Shown: positions 8,331-16,589, counted from the stretch's first letter. The stretch is DNA of 33,427 nucleotides from Lentisphaerota bacterium (GCA_016873655.1 VGWI01000018.1:1-33427), one strand, 5' to 3'. Notes: generated by a model not told the origin, from the letters alone. Numbers and translations are program-made.

Positions 8331-9323
8331 ATGAGCGACAAACCCGGCGTTTCGATAGTCATCCCGGTATTCAACGAACAGGAGAGTCTTCCCCACCTCG
8401 CGGAAAACCTGCACAGGGCCGCGTCGGCGCTCGGGCATTCGTACGAGGTAATACTCGTGGACGACGGCAGCAGCGACTCCACGTGGGAAGAGATGCTCAA
8501 GGCGGCCTCGACCTACCCGCACTTCCGCATGGCAAGGCTGCGCAGGAATTTCGGGCAGACCGCGGCGATGAGCGCCGGATTCCACATGGCTCGCGGAGAC
8601 GTGGTCGTCACGCTCGACGCCGATCTCCAGAATGACCCGGCTGATATTCCCCTCCTGCTGGAAGCTGTCCGCAACGGCGCGGACGTGGCAAGCGGCTGGC
8701 GCAAGAAGCGGCGCGACCCGTTCATCAACCGCAGACTGCCTTCAATGCTGGCCAACGCGCTGATAAGCAAAATAACGGGAGTGCGCCTTCACGACTACGG
8801 ATGCACACTCAAGGCGTACAGGCGCGAAGTTATCGCGAACCTCCGCCTCTACGGAGAAATGCACCGATTCATCCCCGCCTTGGCAAGCTGGGTTGGATGC
8901 ACCGTCGCCGAGGTGCCGGTCCACCACAATCCAAGGCGGTTCGGATCGTCAAAATACGGCATTTCACGCACGCTCCGCGTGGTTCTTGACCTGATGACCG
9001 TGAAGTTCCTGCTGCGCTACAGCGCACACCCGATCCAGATGTTCGGCAAAATCGGCCTGGCGTTCGGACTTCCCGGCGCCGCCATGCTGCTGGCGATCAT
9101 CGCGGCCCATCTTTCGTTCCGGATGTTCGGAACACACATCGGAGCCGACCTGGTGAAGCGCCCTATCTGGGTCATCGCGCCTTTCATGCTGATACTCTTC
9201 TGCATCCAGTTCATCATCATGGGGCTGCTCGCGGAAATCCAGATCCGCACGTATCACGAATCGCAGGACAAGCCGACCTACGTAGTCCGGGAAACCGCTG
9301 AATCACCGCCTTCGGCCGTCTGA
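8331..9323 (+). CDS. Family 2 glycosyltransferase, DPM1/GtrB-like, with two membrane helices
   Basis: A 330-residue GT2 enzyme, likely transferring a sugar from a nucleotide donor to polyprenyl phosphate at the inner face of the inner membrane. The GT-A domain shows VSIVIPVFNEQESLP, VDDGSSDST and the TLDADLQNDP metal-binding motif, then GWRKKRRDP. Two C-terminal membrane helices (IGLAFGLPGAAMLLAIIAAHL and PIWVIAPFMLILFCIQFIIM) match the DPM1/GtrB/ArnC architecture, and the tail ends with QIRTYHESQDKPTYVVRE. GAGGA precedes the ATG. The next gene starts five bases after the stop, suggesting co-transcription. The sugar cannot be determined. Confidence 0.9.
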   Translation: MSDKPGVSIVIPVFNEQESLPHLAENLHRAASALGHSYEVILVDDGSSDSTWEEMLKAASTYPHFRMARLRRNFGQTAAMSAGFHMARGDVVVTLDADLQNDPADIPLLLEAVRNGADVASGWRKKRRDPFINRRLPSMLANALISKITGVRLHDYGCTLKAYRREVIANLRLYGEMHRFIPALASWVGCTVAEVPVHHNPRRFGSSKYGISRTLRVVLDLMTVKFLLRYSAHPIQMFGKIGLAFGLPGAAMLLAIIAAHLSFRMFGTHIGADLVKRPIWVIAPFMLILFCIQFIIMGLLAEIQIRTYHESQDKPTYVVRETAESPPSAV

Positions 9324-9327
9324 ATCA

Positions 9328-10245
9328 ATGGAATCTGCAGCCCTGCCAGTTCCGGAACCTGCTCTGACGGCCATCTACACGGCCGTGTTCTGCATTGTCG
9401 CAACGGGAGTCGCCATTGATGCGATACTCCTTGTGCGCGCCGGAAGAGGCAGGTGCAAGCTGCGACGGGCCGGGCTTATCAGGCGCAGGGGCTCGCTGCT
9501 CGGACAGGACGGTCCACTGCTGCTCTCGATGCTCGCCGCCGTCTATGTTCTCCTGCTGTCCGTACTCTCCAGGAACATCGCGATTGATGAAGGTCAGCTT
9601 TTCAGGACGCTGGCCATGCAGACGCTCGGCATCCACGGCACTGCTGTTGGCGGCGCCGTCGTCCTGCTCCGCCTGCGAGCGACGTCGTGGAAGAAGGCCT
9701 TCGGGATCGGCCGACGTCAGACCGCCGCCGGAATCATGCACGGAATCGTCGCCTACCTGGCGGCCGTTCCGGCGGTGGCGGCCGGAACCGTCTTGTGGAA
9801 CATGCTGCTGGACAGGGCCGGGGTTTCACCCGGCCGGCAGGAAGTGGCTCAGGTCTTCGTCGAGACCGGCCATTCAGCCGGCGTGTACATCCTAATTGCC
9901 GCACTCGCGCTTGTCGCCGCGCCTTTCGCGGAAGAACTCGTCTTCCGCGGCGTGGCCCTCCCGCTTCTCGCGCGCATGACAACCCCCCTGCTGGCGATCG
10001 CCGCGGCATCCGTTGTCTTCGCGGCGCTGCACTTCCACATGGCATCGCTCGTGCCGTTGTTTATCATCGGATCGGCGCTCGGAACGGCCTACGTGTGCAG
10101 CGGCTCGCTCGCAGCACCCGTCACGGCCCACGCTCTGTTCAACGCGGGGAGTCTCGCCGCCTACTACGCCGTGCGCCTCTTCCCGGCACTCGAGTCAGGG
10201 GCGCTGTCTGTGCTGATGCCGGCAATGGGCATGCCCGGCCGCTAG
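9328..10245 (+). CDS. CPBP-family intramembrane metalloprotease (CAAX/Abi type)
   Basis: A 305-residue polytopic membrane protein of the CPBP family of glutamic/metallo intramembrane proteases. Key motifs are in order: EELVFRG at about residues 201-207 (EExxxR), then FAALHFHMASLVPLF with the second conserved histidine, then HALFN near residue 268. About eight hydrophobic segments are visible. It follows the glycosyltransferase by five bases. Its TAG stop lies in the first bases (CTAG) of a terminal inverted repeat of the adjacent repeat element, so the very C-terminus may have been changed by insertion. The substrate is unknown; members of the family act in prenyl-protein processing, bacteriocin immunity and membrane protein turnover. 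Confidence 0.87.
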   Translation: MESAALPVPEPALTAIYTAVFCIVATGVAIDAILLVRAGRGRCKLRRAGLIRRRGSLLGQDGPLLLSMLAAVYVLLLSVLSRNIAIDEGQLFRTLAMQTLGIHGTAVGGAVVLLRLRATSWKKAFGIGRRQTAAGIMHGIVAYLAAVPAVAAGTVLWNMLLDRAGVSPGRQEVAQVFVETGHSAGVYILIAALALVAAPFAEELVFRGVALPLLARMTTPLLAIAAASVVFAALHFHMASLVPLFIIGSALGTAYVCSGSLAAPVTAHALFNAGSLAAYYAVRLFPALESGALSVLMPAMGMPGR

Positions 10246-10423
10246 CGCACATTATTCATGTTCTTCGTCGCGAGAGGGCGCAGGGTGCGTCAGATCAACG
10301 GCTTGCCGAAGAGGGCCGGATGGCGGCGTGTTGACACACGTCAAAGTCGGTCATCAAGGTAAGTCGCTGAGATGGCGTATCATGTGCCCTCGCAGCAGAA
10401 GGTTCATGAATAATGCGCGCTAG
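10242..10423. repeat. Intergenic repeat copy 1, MITE-like, with terminal inverted repeats
   Basis: A 182-bp element bounded by CTAGCGCACATTATTCATG (10242-10260) and its inverted partner (10405-10423), matching at 18 of 19 positions. Positions 10245-10387 align without gaps to copy 2 at 26853-26995 on the opposite strand; by hand count 131 of 143 bases agree. The 36 bases after 10387, which carry the second terminal repeat, have no counterpart in copy 2. It contains no transposase gene. The outer CTAG on each side could be part of the repeat or a 4-bp target duplication. It abuts the insertion sequence that begins at 10430. Confidence 0.8.
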
Positions 10424-10429
10424 ATTGAG

Positions 10430-11876
10430 CCTGTCGGGGGAAAAGCAAAAGTGGAAGGTGGGAGCGAGCAAAAGTGGAAAGAGGATAGAGGGAGGAAGAG
10501 CAGGATGCTGGGAGGTGGGAGGGGTTGATGGGCAGTGGGTTGTGAAAGGGAGAGGCGAGGAGGAGGCGCCCCCGAGGGGGCGAGCGCCCGTGGAGCGAGC
10601 AAAAGTGGAAAGCGGCCTATGATGGCCGCATGAAGAAACAAATTGGATCGCGGTTGGGCTTGCCGCACGTCCATGACGTGCTCAAGCAGGTTTGTGAGCA
10701 GACGATCTCGGTCGAGCAGGCGTGCGAATCCCTCGGGGTGGGCAAGAGCCGGCTCTACACGTTGCGCAGCGTATATCTGAAGGCGCGGGCGGCGGGAAAG
10801 GTCGAGGTCTGGTGTCCTGGCGTGTCCGGCGGTAACCATGCCCCGCCTTGGGGTGAGCGGGTTGTAACCTTCCTGCGATCGGCGATCCACAAGGGCTACA
10901 ACTATGCGTTCGCGGCCAGCGAGGTGGACCGTCTCTACGGTGTCGTGCTGGCCCGTTCTCAAGTCCGGCATTGGGCAATACGGGAGGGGATCTGCCCGGT
11001 CCCCAAGCCGCCGCGTCTTCCTGCCCATCTGAGGCGCTGGCAGCGGCAAGCTGTGGGTGAGCTCTGGCAGATGGATGCGACGCCGGACTATTGGTTCGGG
11101 GCTGAGGAGCCATCGTACCCCTTGCTGGATATGCTCGACGACTGCAGCCGTCTGCAAGTCGGCTGTGCGATCTACCGCCATGAGAACGTGCCTGCCTACC
11201 TGCACTTCTTCCACGACGCCTTCATGGAGTACGGCCTGCCTCTGGAGGTCTACGTCGATCAGGCCGGTATCTTCACGGGCAACAAAGAAGACAGTGTGAC
11301 CAGGATCGGGCAACGCCTGAAGTTCTACGATGTCTCGTTCGTGGTCGCCAATACCCCTGAGGCCAAGGGCAAGGTCGAGCGCATTCATCAGGTCTGGCAG
11401 GATCGCCTGCCGCCCTACTTCGCCCTGAACGGCGTGACGCCGTCTTCCGATTTGGAGGACGTCAACCGCCACATCGATGCCTTGCGTGAACACCGTAACC
11501 GGCGCGAGCGGCATCGAGAACTGGGAATGACACCGCAGACGGCCTGGGATGAAGCCACGGCACAGGGGCGCAACAAACTGCGCCCCGTGCCCAAGGAACC
11601 CTGGTGGAACTACGTCTGGTCCCTATGGCATCCCGTCACCATCGCCGTCGGCGGCCGCGTCTACTTCGCACAAGACTCTTTCCCTACTCAAGGCATCCCG
11701 GGCACCAAGGCCGTTCTCTATGAACACCTGGACGGAACCATCTCGATCCTCAGGGAACGCCCAGATAAGAAGAAGCTGCCTGTCGTTCTCTTCACCAACC
11801 GCCCTCGCTGAACACAGCTTCCTCGTTCCACTTTTGCTCGCTCCAAGAATTCCACTTTTGAAAACTCCCCGGCAGG
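10430..11876 (+). mobile_element. Complete single-gene insertion sequence with rve-type transposase
   Basis: A 1447-bp element. The left end (CCTGTCGGGG, 10430) and right end (CCCCGGCAGG, to 11876) are imperfect inverted repeats extending about 50 bp, each containing copies of CAAAAGTGGAA. Three direct copies lie at the left end (10446, 10469, 10600) and two inverted copies at the right (11826, 11850), probably transposase-binding sites. The single gene is intact. No clear target-site duplication is visible in the flanks. Multiple internal end repeats recall IS21-type ends, but there is no istB; the best description is a DDE/rve element of the IS481/ISNCY/IS21-like supergroup. Confidence 0.85.
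10630..11811 (+). CDS. DDE (rve/integrase-core) transposase
   Basis: A 393-residue transposase. The N-terminal helix-turn-helix is around residues 24-46 (ISVEQACESLGVGKSRLYTL). The rve catalytic core starts near LWQMDATPDYW, and the likely catalytic triad is Asp149 (QMDA), Asp210 (VYVDQAG) and Glu250 (GKVERIHQ), a 39-residue spacing between the second Asp and Glu, consistent with the retroviral-integrase fold. A basic C-terminal segment follows (AVGGRVYFA, GTISILRERP). The frame is intact and the three acidic residues are present, so it may be active. No accessory ATPase is encoded. Family placement within the IS481/ISNCY/IS21-like group is unsettled. Confidence 0.9.
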   Translation: MKKQIGSRLGLPHVHDVLKQVCEQTISVEQACESLGVGKSRLYTLRSVYLKARAAGKVEVWCPGVSGGNHAPPWGERVVTFLRSAIHKGYNYAFAASEVDRLYGVVLARSQVRHWAIREGICPVPKPPRLPAHLRRWQRQAVGELWQMDATPDYWFGAEEPSYPLLDMLDDCSRLQVGCAIYRHENVPAYLHFFHDAFMEYGLPLEVYVDQAGIFTGNKEDSVTRIGQRLKFYDVSFVVANTPEAKGKVERIHQVWQDRLPPYFALNGVTPSSDLEDVNRHIDALREHRNRRERHRELGMTPQTAWDEATAQGRNKLRPVPKEPWWNYVWSLWHPVTIAVGGRVYFAQDSFPTQGIPGTKAVLYEHLDGTISILRERPDKKKLPVVLFTNRPR

Positions 11877-11890
11877 TGACAAGAAACCTC

Positions 11891-11920
11891 TTGCAGTGGG
11901 TCGTGCAAACGGCTATTTAT
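11891..11920 (+). promoter_or_regulatory. Candidate rpoD promoter between the IS and rpoD
   Basis: TTGCAG at 11891-11896 and TATTTA at 11914-11919 are 17 bases apart, in a locally AT-rich stretch 72 bp before the rpoD ATG. The insertion sequence ends 14 bp upstream of the -35, so the core promoter appears spared, but any upstream activator sites would have been moved. Confidence 0.4.
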
Positions 11921-11991
11921 TACGGACTTTGCAGGGAACATGGCTGCCGTTTCGCCGCACATTCAGACCTATCCGAGGTGCCTGTATAACC

Positions 11992-13962
11992 ATGGCCAAG
12001 AAGAAGACGCCGTCCGGGAAGAAGACTGTCAGCACAAGCAAGAGCGGGGAGCCGGTAGAGCGCAAACCGGTGAAGAAGCCTCCGGCTGCCCCTGCGAAGC
12101 CCGCAAGGAAGGGGACGATTGCTCCGACCGCCGCGAAGCCGAAGCCTGATTCGAAGAAGACCGTCCCTTCCTCGGCCAACTCGGAACCTGCTGCTGAAGA
12201 GACGAAAGTCCGGGAGATACGTTCCCATCACGCGCCGGTTCGTGAGCGAGATATCGAGGACGAAGCCTACGTCGAGCCGCAGGAGGATGAGTCTTCTGAA
12301 GCATCGCCCGAGGACGACGTTGAGCCCGGAGAAGCTGTTCCCACCCGCGAGGAGCGTTCTGAACGGCTCAAGGACCTGATCAAGCTTGCGGAGGATCAGG
12401 GGTACATCACCTACGACGATGTAAACGAGGTTCTTCCCGACAACGTTACGAATCCTGATGAAGTTGAATCATATCTCATGCTGCTTCGCAGTATGGATAT
12501 CGAGATAATCGAACCTTCCGCGGTGGAGAAGCACCGCAAGGACGCGGAGAAGCAGGAAAAGGCCACCCGAAAGGCCAGGCTCGATTTCTTCGACGACCCG
12601 ATCCGCATGTACCTGCACCAGATGGGGCAGGTGCCGCTCCTGACGAGAGACCAGGAGGTGGAAATCTGCAAGAGGATTGAGGACGCGGAGACCATGTGCA
12701 GAACACTCTTCAACTCCGTCGGGTTTGCGCCGTTGCTGTGCCTGGACCTCATAGACCGGCTGGAGCAGGGAAAAGAGCGTTTCGACCGCATCGTGACAGA
12801 CAAGTTCGTTGACAACCGCGACAAGTACATGGTGGCCCTGCCGAAGACGAAGGATTCGATACGCAAGACACAGACGAAGATGCGGCAGCTGTTCACAGTG
12901 GCTTGTGCGTCGAAGGGCACGAAGCAGTCCAAGGCAAAGGCAGAGAAGGCGCTCGAGGCGGAGAGGCGCCGGATGTCGTCCCTGCTGGACTCGCTCCATC
13001 TGAAGCAGAAGGTTATTGAGGCGTTGGCGGCATCGGCCGGCGAACTCTACAGGCGGTACGCCGATGTCAGCCAGGAATTCAGCCGTCTCGAATCGCAGCG
13101 CAGGAGCAAAGGCCGCGAAGCTGCCATGCGCGCACTCAAGGCGGAGATCAGGAAACTGACGGCGGACGTGTGTCTGCCTCGTGAGCAGTTCGAGGGTCAG
13201 TGTGAGCGGCTGAAGGAGGTAATGCGGAGCGGGCAGCAGGCGAGAACCGAGATGGTTGAAGCCAACCTGCGCCTTGTAATCAGTATAGTGAAGAAGTACA
13301 TGAACCGCGGGCTGTCGTTCCTGGACTTGATTCAGGAAGGCAATACAGGCTTGATGAAGGCGGTTGAGAAGTTCGAATACCGCCGCGGCTACAAGTTCAG
13401 CACCTACGCAACGTGGTGGATACGCCAGGCTGCGACCAGGGCCATAGCCGACCAGGCCAGGACGATCCGTATCCCGGTTCACATGATTGAAACGATCAAC
13501 AAGCTCCTGCGCGTTCAGAAGAAACTTGTACAGGAGCTGGGTCGCGAACCCACCCCGGAGGAAGCGGCGGCCGAGATGGAGATGCCGGTCGAGCGTGTGC
13601 GAGCCGTATACAAGATGGCGCAGCAGCCGATATCGCTGCAAAGCCCCATCGGCGACGGCGAGGACGCGCATTTCGGCGATTTCATCGAGGACAAGAGCGC
13701 CGAGAATCCATCGGAAATGACGGCCTTCAGCATGCTGAAGGAACGTTTGCAGGATGTTCTGCACACCCTTACGCCGCGCGAAAAGTCGGTTCTGGACTAC
13801 CGTTTTGGCCTTACCGACGGCTATTCGCGTACGCTGGAAGAGGTCGGCAAGCAGTTCAACGTCACGCGCGAACGCATCAGGCAGATCGAAGCCAAGGCGC
13901 TTCGGAAACTGAGGCACCCCACGCGCATGCGGAAGCTTGAAGGCTTCCTTGAAGTTAAGTAA
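11992..13962 (+). CDS. rpoD: RNA polymerase primary sigma factor (sigma-70)
   Basis: A 656-residue housekeeping sigma factor. A lysine/proline/alanine-rich N-terminal extension (about 1-120) precedes region 1.1 ([25 protein letters not shown]). Region 1.2 ([30 protein letters not shown]) begins near residue 201. A non-conserved region of roughly 190 residues follows, then region 2 ([20 protein letters not shown], and the -10-binding [10 protein letters not shown]) from about 422. Region 3 follows, then the region 4.2 helix-turn-helix ([20 protein letters not shown]) from about 615, which reads the -35 element. The ATG at 11992 has GAGGTG upstream; an earlier in-frame start would fall in the promoter region. 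A transposon sits just upstream. Assignment is very secure. Confidence 0.97.
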   Translation: MAKKKTPSGKKTVSTSKSGEPVERKPVKKPPAAPAKPARKGTIAPTAAKPKPDSKKTVPSSANSEPAAEETKVREIRSHHAPVRERDIEDEAYVEPQEDESSEASPEDDVEPGEAVPTREERSERLKDLIKLAEDQGYITYDDVNEVLPDNVTNPDEVESYLMLLRSMDIEIIEPSAVEKHRKDAEKQEKATRKARLDFFDDPIRMYLHQMGQVPLLTRDQEVEICKRIEDAETMCRTLFNSVGFAPLLCLDLIDRLEQGKERFDRIVTDKFVDNRDKYMVALPKTKDSIRKTQTKMRQLFTVACASKGTKQSKAKAEKALEAERRRMSSLLDSLHLKQKVIEALAASAGELYRRYADVSQEFSRLESQRRSKGREAAMRALKAEIRKLTADVCLPREQFEGQCERLKEVMRSGQQARTEMVEANLRLVISIVKKYMNRGLSFLDLIQEGNTGLMKAVEKFEYRRGYKFSTYATWWIRQAATRAIADQARTIRIPVHMIETINKLLRVQKKLVQELGREPTPEEAAAEMEMPVERVRAVYKMAQQPISLQSPIGDGEDAHFGDFIEDKSAENPSEMTAFSMLKERLQDVLHTLTPREKSVLDYRFGLTDGYSRTLEEVGKQFNVTRERIRQIEAKALRKLRHPTRMRKLEGFLEVK

Positions 13963-13992
13963 CCCGGTTCACACCTTGAGGAGTTCTCATCA

Positions 13993-14415
13993 ATGATTGC
14001 TACGTTGTTTTACGGTATGACGTCTGTGCAGGTATCGGTTCTGGCGCTTCTTCTGGTTGTCCTGTCGTACTTCCTGGGGGTCCTGGCCGGCCGGAGATCG
14101 GCGGGCGGAGGCGGGGCCGGCCGTTCTTCAGCCGGAAGACCCGACATTGACCAGGACCTCGAGCTCTACGTCGGCAACCTGCCGTACGACACGAGCGACA
14201 GGGACCTGCAGGGCCTGTTCTCCAAGCACGGCAAAGTGACGAGCGCCCGTGTTATCCGCAACCGCGGCAGCGGCAAGTCCAAGGGCTACGGTTTTGTCGT
14301 GATGGGCTGCGCCAGGGACGTGGAAACGGCGGTAAGCGCTCTCGAAGGCTCCCAGTACAAGGGACGGAAGCTTGTCGTAAGCGAAGCCAAATCCCGGGCG
14401 CGCGACAACGAGTAA
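13993..14415 (+). CDS. Membrane-anchored RRM RNA-binding protein
   Basis: A 140-residue protein with an N-terminal hydrophobic helix at about residues 11-32 (SVQVSVLALLLVVLSYFLGVL), then a flexible Gly/Arg/Ser-rich linker (33-50) and one complete RNA-recognition motif. RNP2 is LYVGNL (58-63) and RNP1 is KGYGFVVM (97-104), with the usual aromatic residues present, so RNA binding is likely. The tail is short and charged. Bacterial RRM proteins (for example cyanobacterial Rbp proteins) are usually soluble and of this domain size; the membrane helix is unusual. It follows rpoD by 30 bp with GAGGAG before its ATG and may be co-transcribed. The linker's RR pair after the helix suggests a cytoplasmic RRM. 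Confidence 0.88.
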   Translation: MIATLFYGMTSVQVSVLALLLVVLSYFLGVLAGRRSAGGGGAGRSSAGRPDIDQDLELYVGNLPYDTSDRDLQGLFSKHGKVTSARVIRNRGSGKSKGYGFVVMGCARDVETAVSALEGSQYKGRKLVVSEAKSRARDNE

Positions 14416-14434
14416 CGCGCACGGAAAGACGCCG

Positions 14435-14980
14435 TCATGCGACCATTCCGGCCCTGACCCGTTCAGCCGCGGCGGGGCCGTCCGTGTGTTCGATCACCGC
14501 CAGGGCGAACTCCACTGCCGTTCCGGCGCCCTGGCTTGTCAGCACGTGCCCGTCAACCGCGACGCGTGTACCAGTCAGTTCCACGCCCTTCAGCATGCCT
14601 TCGACTGACGGGTGACAGGTGATGCGCCGGCCCGAGAGGATGCCGGCGGCCTGCAGAACCAGCGGAGCGGCGCAGATCGCGGCGACTGTCTTCCCTGCCC
14701 GGTCGAACTCCCGGACGATCCGGACGACACTTTCCGACTCCTCCATGGTTTTTGTTCCCGCCGCGCCACCGGGCAGGACCAGGACATCAAACTCATCGGG
14801 GGCGACTTCCTCCCACGGAACGTCCGGGAGAATGCGCACGCCGCGCGAACAGGTGACTGTCCGGCCGGTCAGTCCGGCCACGACAACCCGCCATCCGGCC
14901 CTGCGCAGCGTGTCTATGACGGCTACGGCCTCTAGTTCTTCCGTGCCGTCCGCGAGCGGAACGAGAACGCTTGTAGTCAT
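14435..14980 (-). CDS. DJ-1/PfpI family protein (DJ-1/YajL-like)
   Basis: A 181-residue protein of the DJ-1/ThiJ/PfpI superfamily, probably a cytoplasmic protein-repair or glyoxalase-type enzyme. The nucleophile-elbow cysteine is in AAICAAPLVL, the partner glutamate in ADGTEELEA near the N-terminus, and the conserved histidine in TCHPSVE. DVLVLPGGAAGTKTM is the typical central strand-loop. The ATG at 14980 is chosen because GAGAGG lies just upstream and it starts exactly at the first beta-strand; the frame is open further upstream but is not protein-like there. It converges with the RRM gene (19 bp apart) and diverges from thrC. The catalytic activity is not determinable from sequence. Confidence 0.88.
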   Translation of the reverse strand: MTTSVLVPLADGTEELEAVAVIDTLRRAGWRVVVAGLTGRTVTCSRGVRILPDVPWEEVAPDEFDVLVLPGGAAGTKTMEESESVVRIVREFDRAGKTVAAICAAPLVLQAAGILSGRRITCHPSVEGMLKGVELTGTRVAVDGHVLTSQGAGTAVEFALAVIEHTDGPAAAERVRAGMVA

Positions 14981-15132
14981 TGCTGCCTCTCCGTTCGGGA
15001 TTGTAGCCGTCGGGGCGCGGCCTTGCAGCCGAAAAAGAGGATACGGGCCTGACCCGACTTCCCCGGCGGAAGCCCGCTGAGACGGGGCGTTTGAGCTTGA
15101 AGGCCGAAGTCCCTGTCTATACCGTCCGGCGA

Positions 15133-16518
15133 ATGGACTACATAAGCACACGCGGCTTGAGTCCGGGCGCAGGTTTTTCCGACGCCGTGATGACTGGCAT
15201 GGGGCAGGACGGTGGATTGCTCCTGCCAGCGTCGATACCCGAGGTCGGCGACAGGCTGAATGCATGGCAGAACCTGTCCTATGTCGATCTCGCGTCCGAC
15301 TTGATGAGCCTCTACACGGACATTCCATCCGCCGATCTACGTCGGTTGGTGGATGAAAGCTGCGCAACTTTCCGCGATCCGGAAGTTACGCCCGTGAAGC
15401 GTGTGGGTGACGTCTGGATACTTGAGCTCTTTCACGGCCCCACGCTGGCTTTCAAGGATGTCGCGCTTCAGTTTCTAGGGCGTCTCTTCGAGCACCTGCT
15501 GAAGGAGCGCGGGGAGCTTCTGAACATAGTGGCGGCAACCAGCGGCGATACCGGAAGCGCGGCAATTCACGGTGTGCGCGGCAGGCCCGGCATGCGGATA
15601 TTCGTAATGCATCCGCAAGGAAGGGTAAGCGCTCTGCAGGAGCGCCAGATGACGAGCGTTCTGGACTCAAACGTGTTCAACGTGGCTGTTCGCGGCACTT
15701 TTGATGACTGCCAGCGGATACTCAAGACGCTGCTCGGCGACCCGGCGTACAGAAAGCAGCATTCGCTCGGCGCCGTGAACTCGATCAACTGGGCGCGTGT
15801 GCTGGCGCAGATGGTGTACTACTTCTATTCCGGTCTGAGGGTCATGAAACAGACAGGCGCAAAGACAGTCAGTTTTGCCGTGCCGACGGGTAATTTCGGC
15901 GACATTCTTTCCGGCTACTTCGCGGCGCGGATGGGTTTGCCGGTCTCCCGTCTCGTGCTGGCCACCAATGAGAACGACATACTTGACCGGTTCCTGACCA
16001 CCGGCATCTACTCCCTTGGCCAGGTGTCGGCCACGTTAAGCCCATCGATGGACATACAGGTAGCGAGCAACTTCGAACGGTATCTCTACTACCTGGTCCG
16101 TCGTGATTCCGGCCTGCTGCGTTCGCTCATGGATGCCTTTGAACGCAGGGGTTCAATGGAACTGCCCGGCGGATACGGCGAGCCGGGCGGCGGTATCTTC
16201 GTCTCGGGTTCTGCGCGGAGAGATGAAACACTGCGGACGATAAAGCGCTTCATGGAACAGCACGACTACCTGCTGGACCCGCACACCGCGGTCGGCGTTG
16301 CCGTTGGCGAGCGGCATGTCGGGGCAGAACCGATGATCTGCCTTGCGACGGCGCACCCGGCAAAGTTCCCTGATGCGATAAGGGAGGCGGTCGGCCGTGA
16401 TCTTGCTCATCACCCAATCCTCGACGGGCTTTCAGGTCTTCCGACCCGTTGCGACACCCTTCCGGCAGACGCGAACGCGGTGCGCGAATACGTTGCCGCG
16501 AGGACTGAATGTCCGTGA
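15133..16518 (+). CDS. thrC: Threonine synthase
   Basis: A 461-residue pyridoxal-phosphate enzyme converting O-phosphohomoserine to threonine. It opens with MDYISTRG, the characteristic start of this family, which is why the ATG at 15133 is preferred to a TTG 42 bases upstream. The PLP lysine is Lys108 in HGPTLAFKDVALQFLG, followed by AATSGDTGSAAIHG and PTGNFGDILSGYFAARMGLP, the phosphate-binding and cofactor-contact motifs. The length fits the long (E. coli/yeast-like) class. No strong ribosome-binding site is visible. Its stop overlaps a 26-codon ORF that leads into rnr. No other threonine-pathway gene is in the window. Confidence 0.95.
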   Translation: MDYISTRGLSPGAGFSDAVMTGMGQDGGLLLPASIPEVGDRLNAWQNLSYVDLASDLMSLYTDIPSADLRRLVDESCATFRDPEVTPVKRVGDVWILELFHGPTLAFKDVALQFLGRLFEHLLKERGELLNIVAATSGDTGSAAIHGVRGRPGMRIFVMHPQGRVSALQERQMTSVLDSNVFNVAVRGTFDDCQRILKTLLGDPAYRKQHSLGAVNSINWARVLAQMVYYFYSGLRVMKQTGAKTVSFAVPTGNFGDILSGYFAARMGLPVSRLVLATNENDILDRFLTTGIYSLGQVSATLSPSMDIQVASNFERYLYYLVRRDSGLLRSLMDAFERRGSMELPGGYGEPGGGIFVSGSARRDETLRTIKRFMEQHDYLLDPHTAVGVAVGERHVGAEPMICLATAHPAKFPDAIREAVGRDLAHHPILDGLSGLPTRCDTLPADANAVREYVAARTECP

Positions 16519-16589
16519 AACACAAGGCTGATGCCGGCTTTTCTGTTTCTGCCGATCCGAGTGACAACAGTGAGGTCAACCCGGAATGA
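16509..16589 (+). CDS. 26-codon ORF bridging thrC and rnr
   Basis: A short ORF whose ATG (16509) overlaps the thrC 3' end in another frame and whose TGA (16587-16589) overlaps the rnr ATG as ATGA. A ribosome-binding site, GCGAGG, is 5-6 bases before its ATG. The product (MSVKHKADAGFSVSADPSDN...) is hydrophilic with no recognised motif. Its placement suggests a coupling ORF carrying ribosomes from thrC into rnr, or simply chance. It is too short for any homology claim. Confidence 0.35.
   Translation: MSVKHKADAGFSVSADPSDNSEVNPE

Noticed and set aside
10250-10334. Shared short peptide frame in the repeat (ending EEG..AAC)
   Set aside because: Both copies keep the frame and stop, but most differences within it change amino acids, so protein-level selection is not supported.
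10446-10610. Repeated CAAAAGTGGAA motifs as a CRISPR-like array
   Set aside because: Only 11 bp, irregular spacing, and inverted partners at the other end of the IS; they are transposon end repeats.
10413-10622. 69-codon frame at the left end of the insertion sequence
   Set aside because: Spans the terminal inverted repeat and the transposase-binding repeats; no ribosome-binding site and biased Gly/Glu/Arg/Lys composition.
12469-13917. 482-codon minus-strand frame opposite rpoD
   Set aside because: Covers sigma-70 regions 1-4 on the other strand; leucine/histidine/arginine-rich with no recognisable motif.
14981-15132. Riboswitch or attenuator upstream of threonine synthase
   Set aside because: No run of Thr/Ile codons with a terminator and no recognised riboswitch core was seen in the 152-bp divergent gap.
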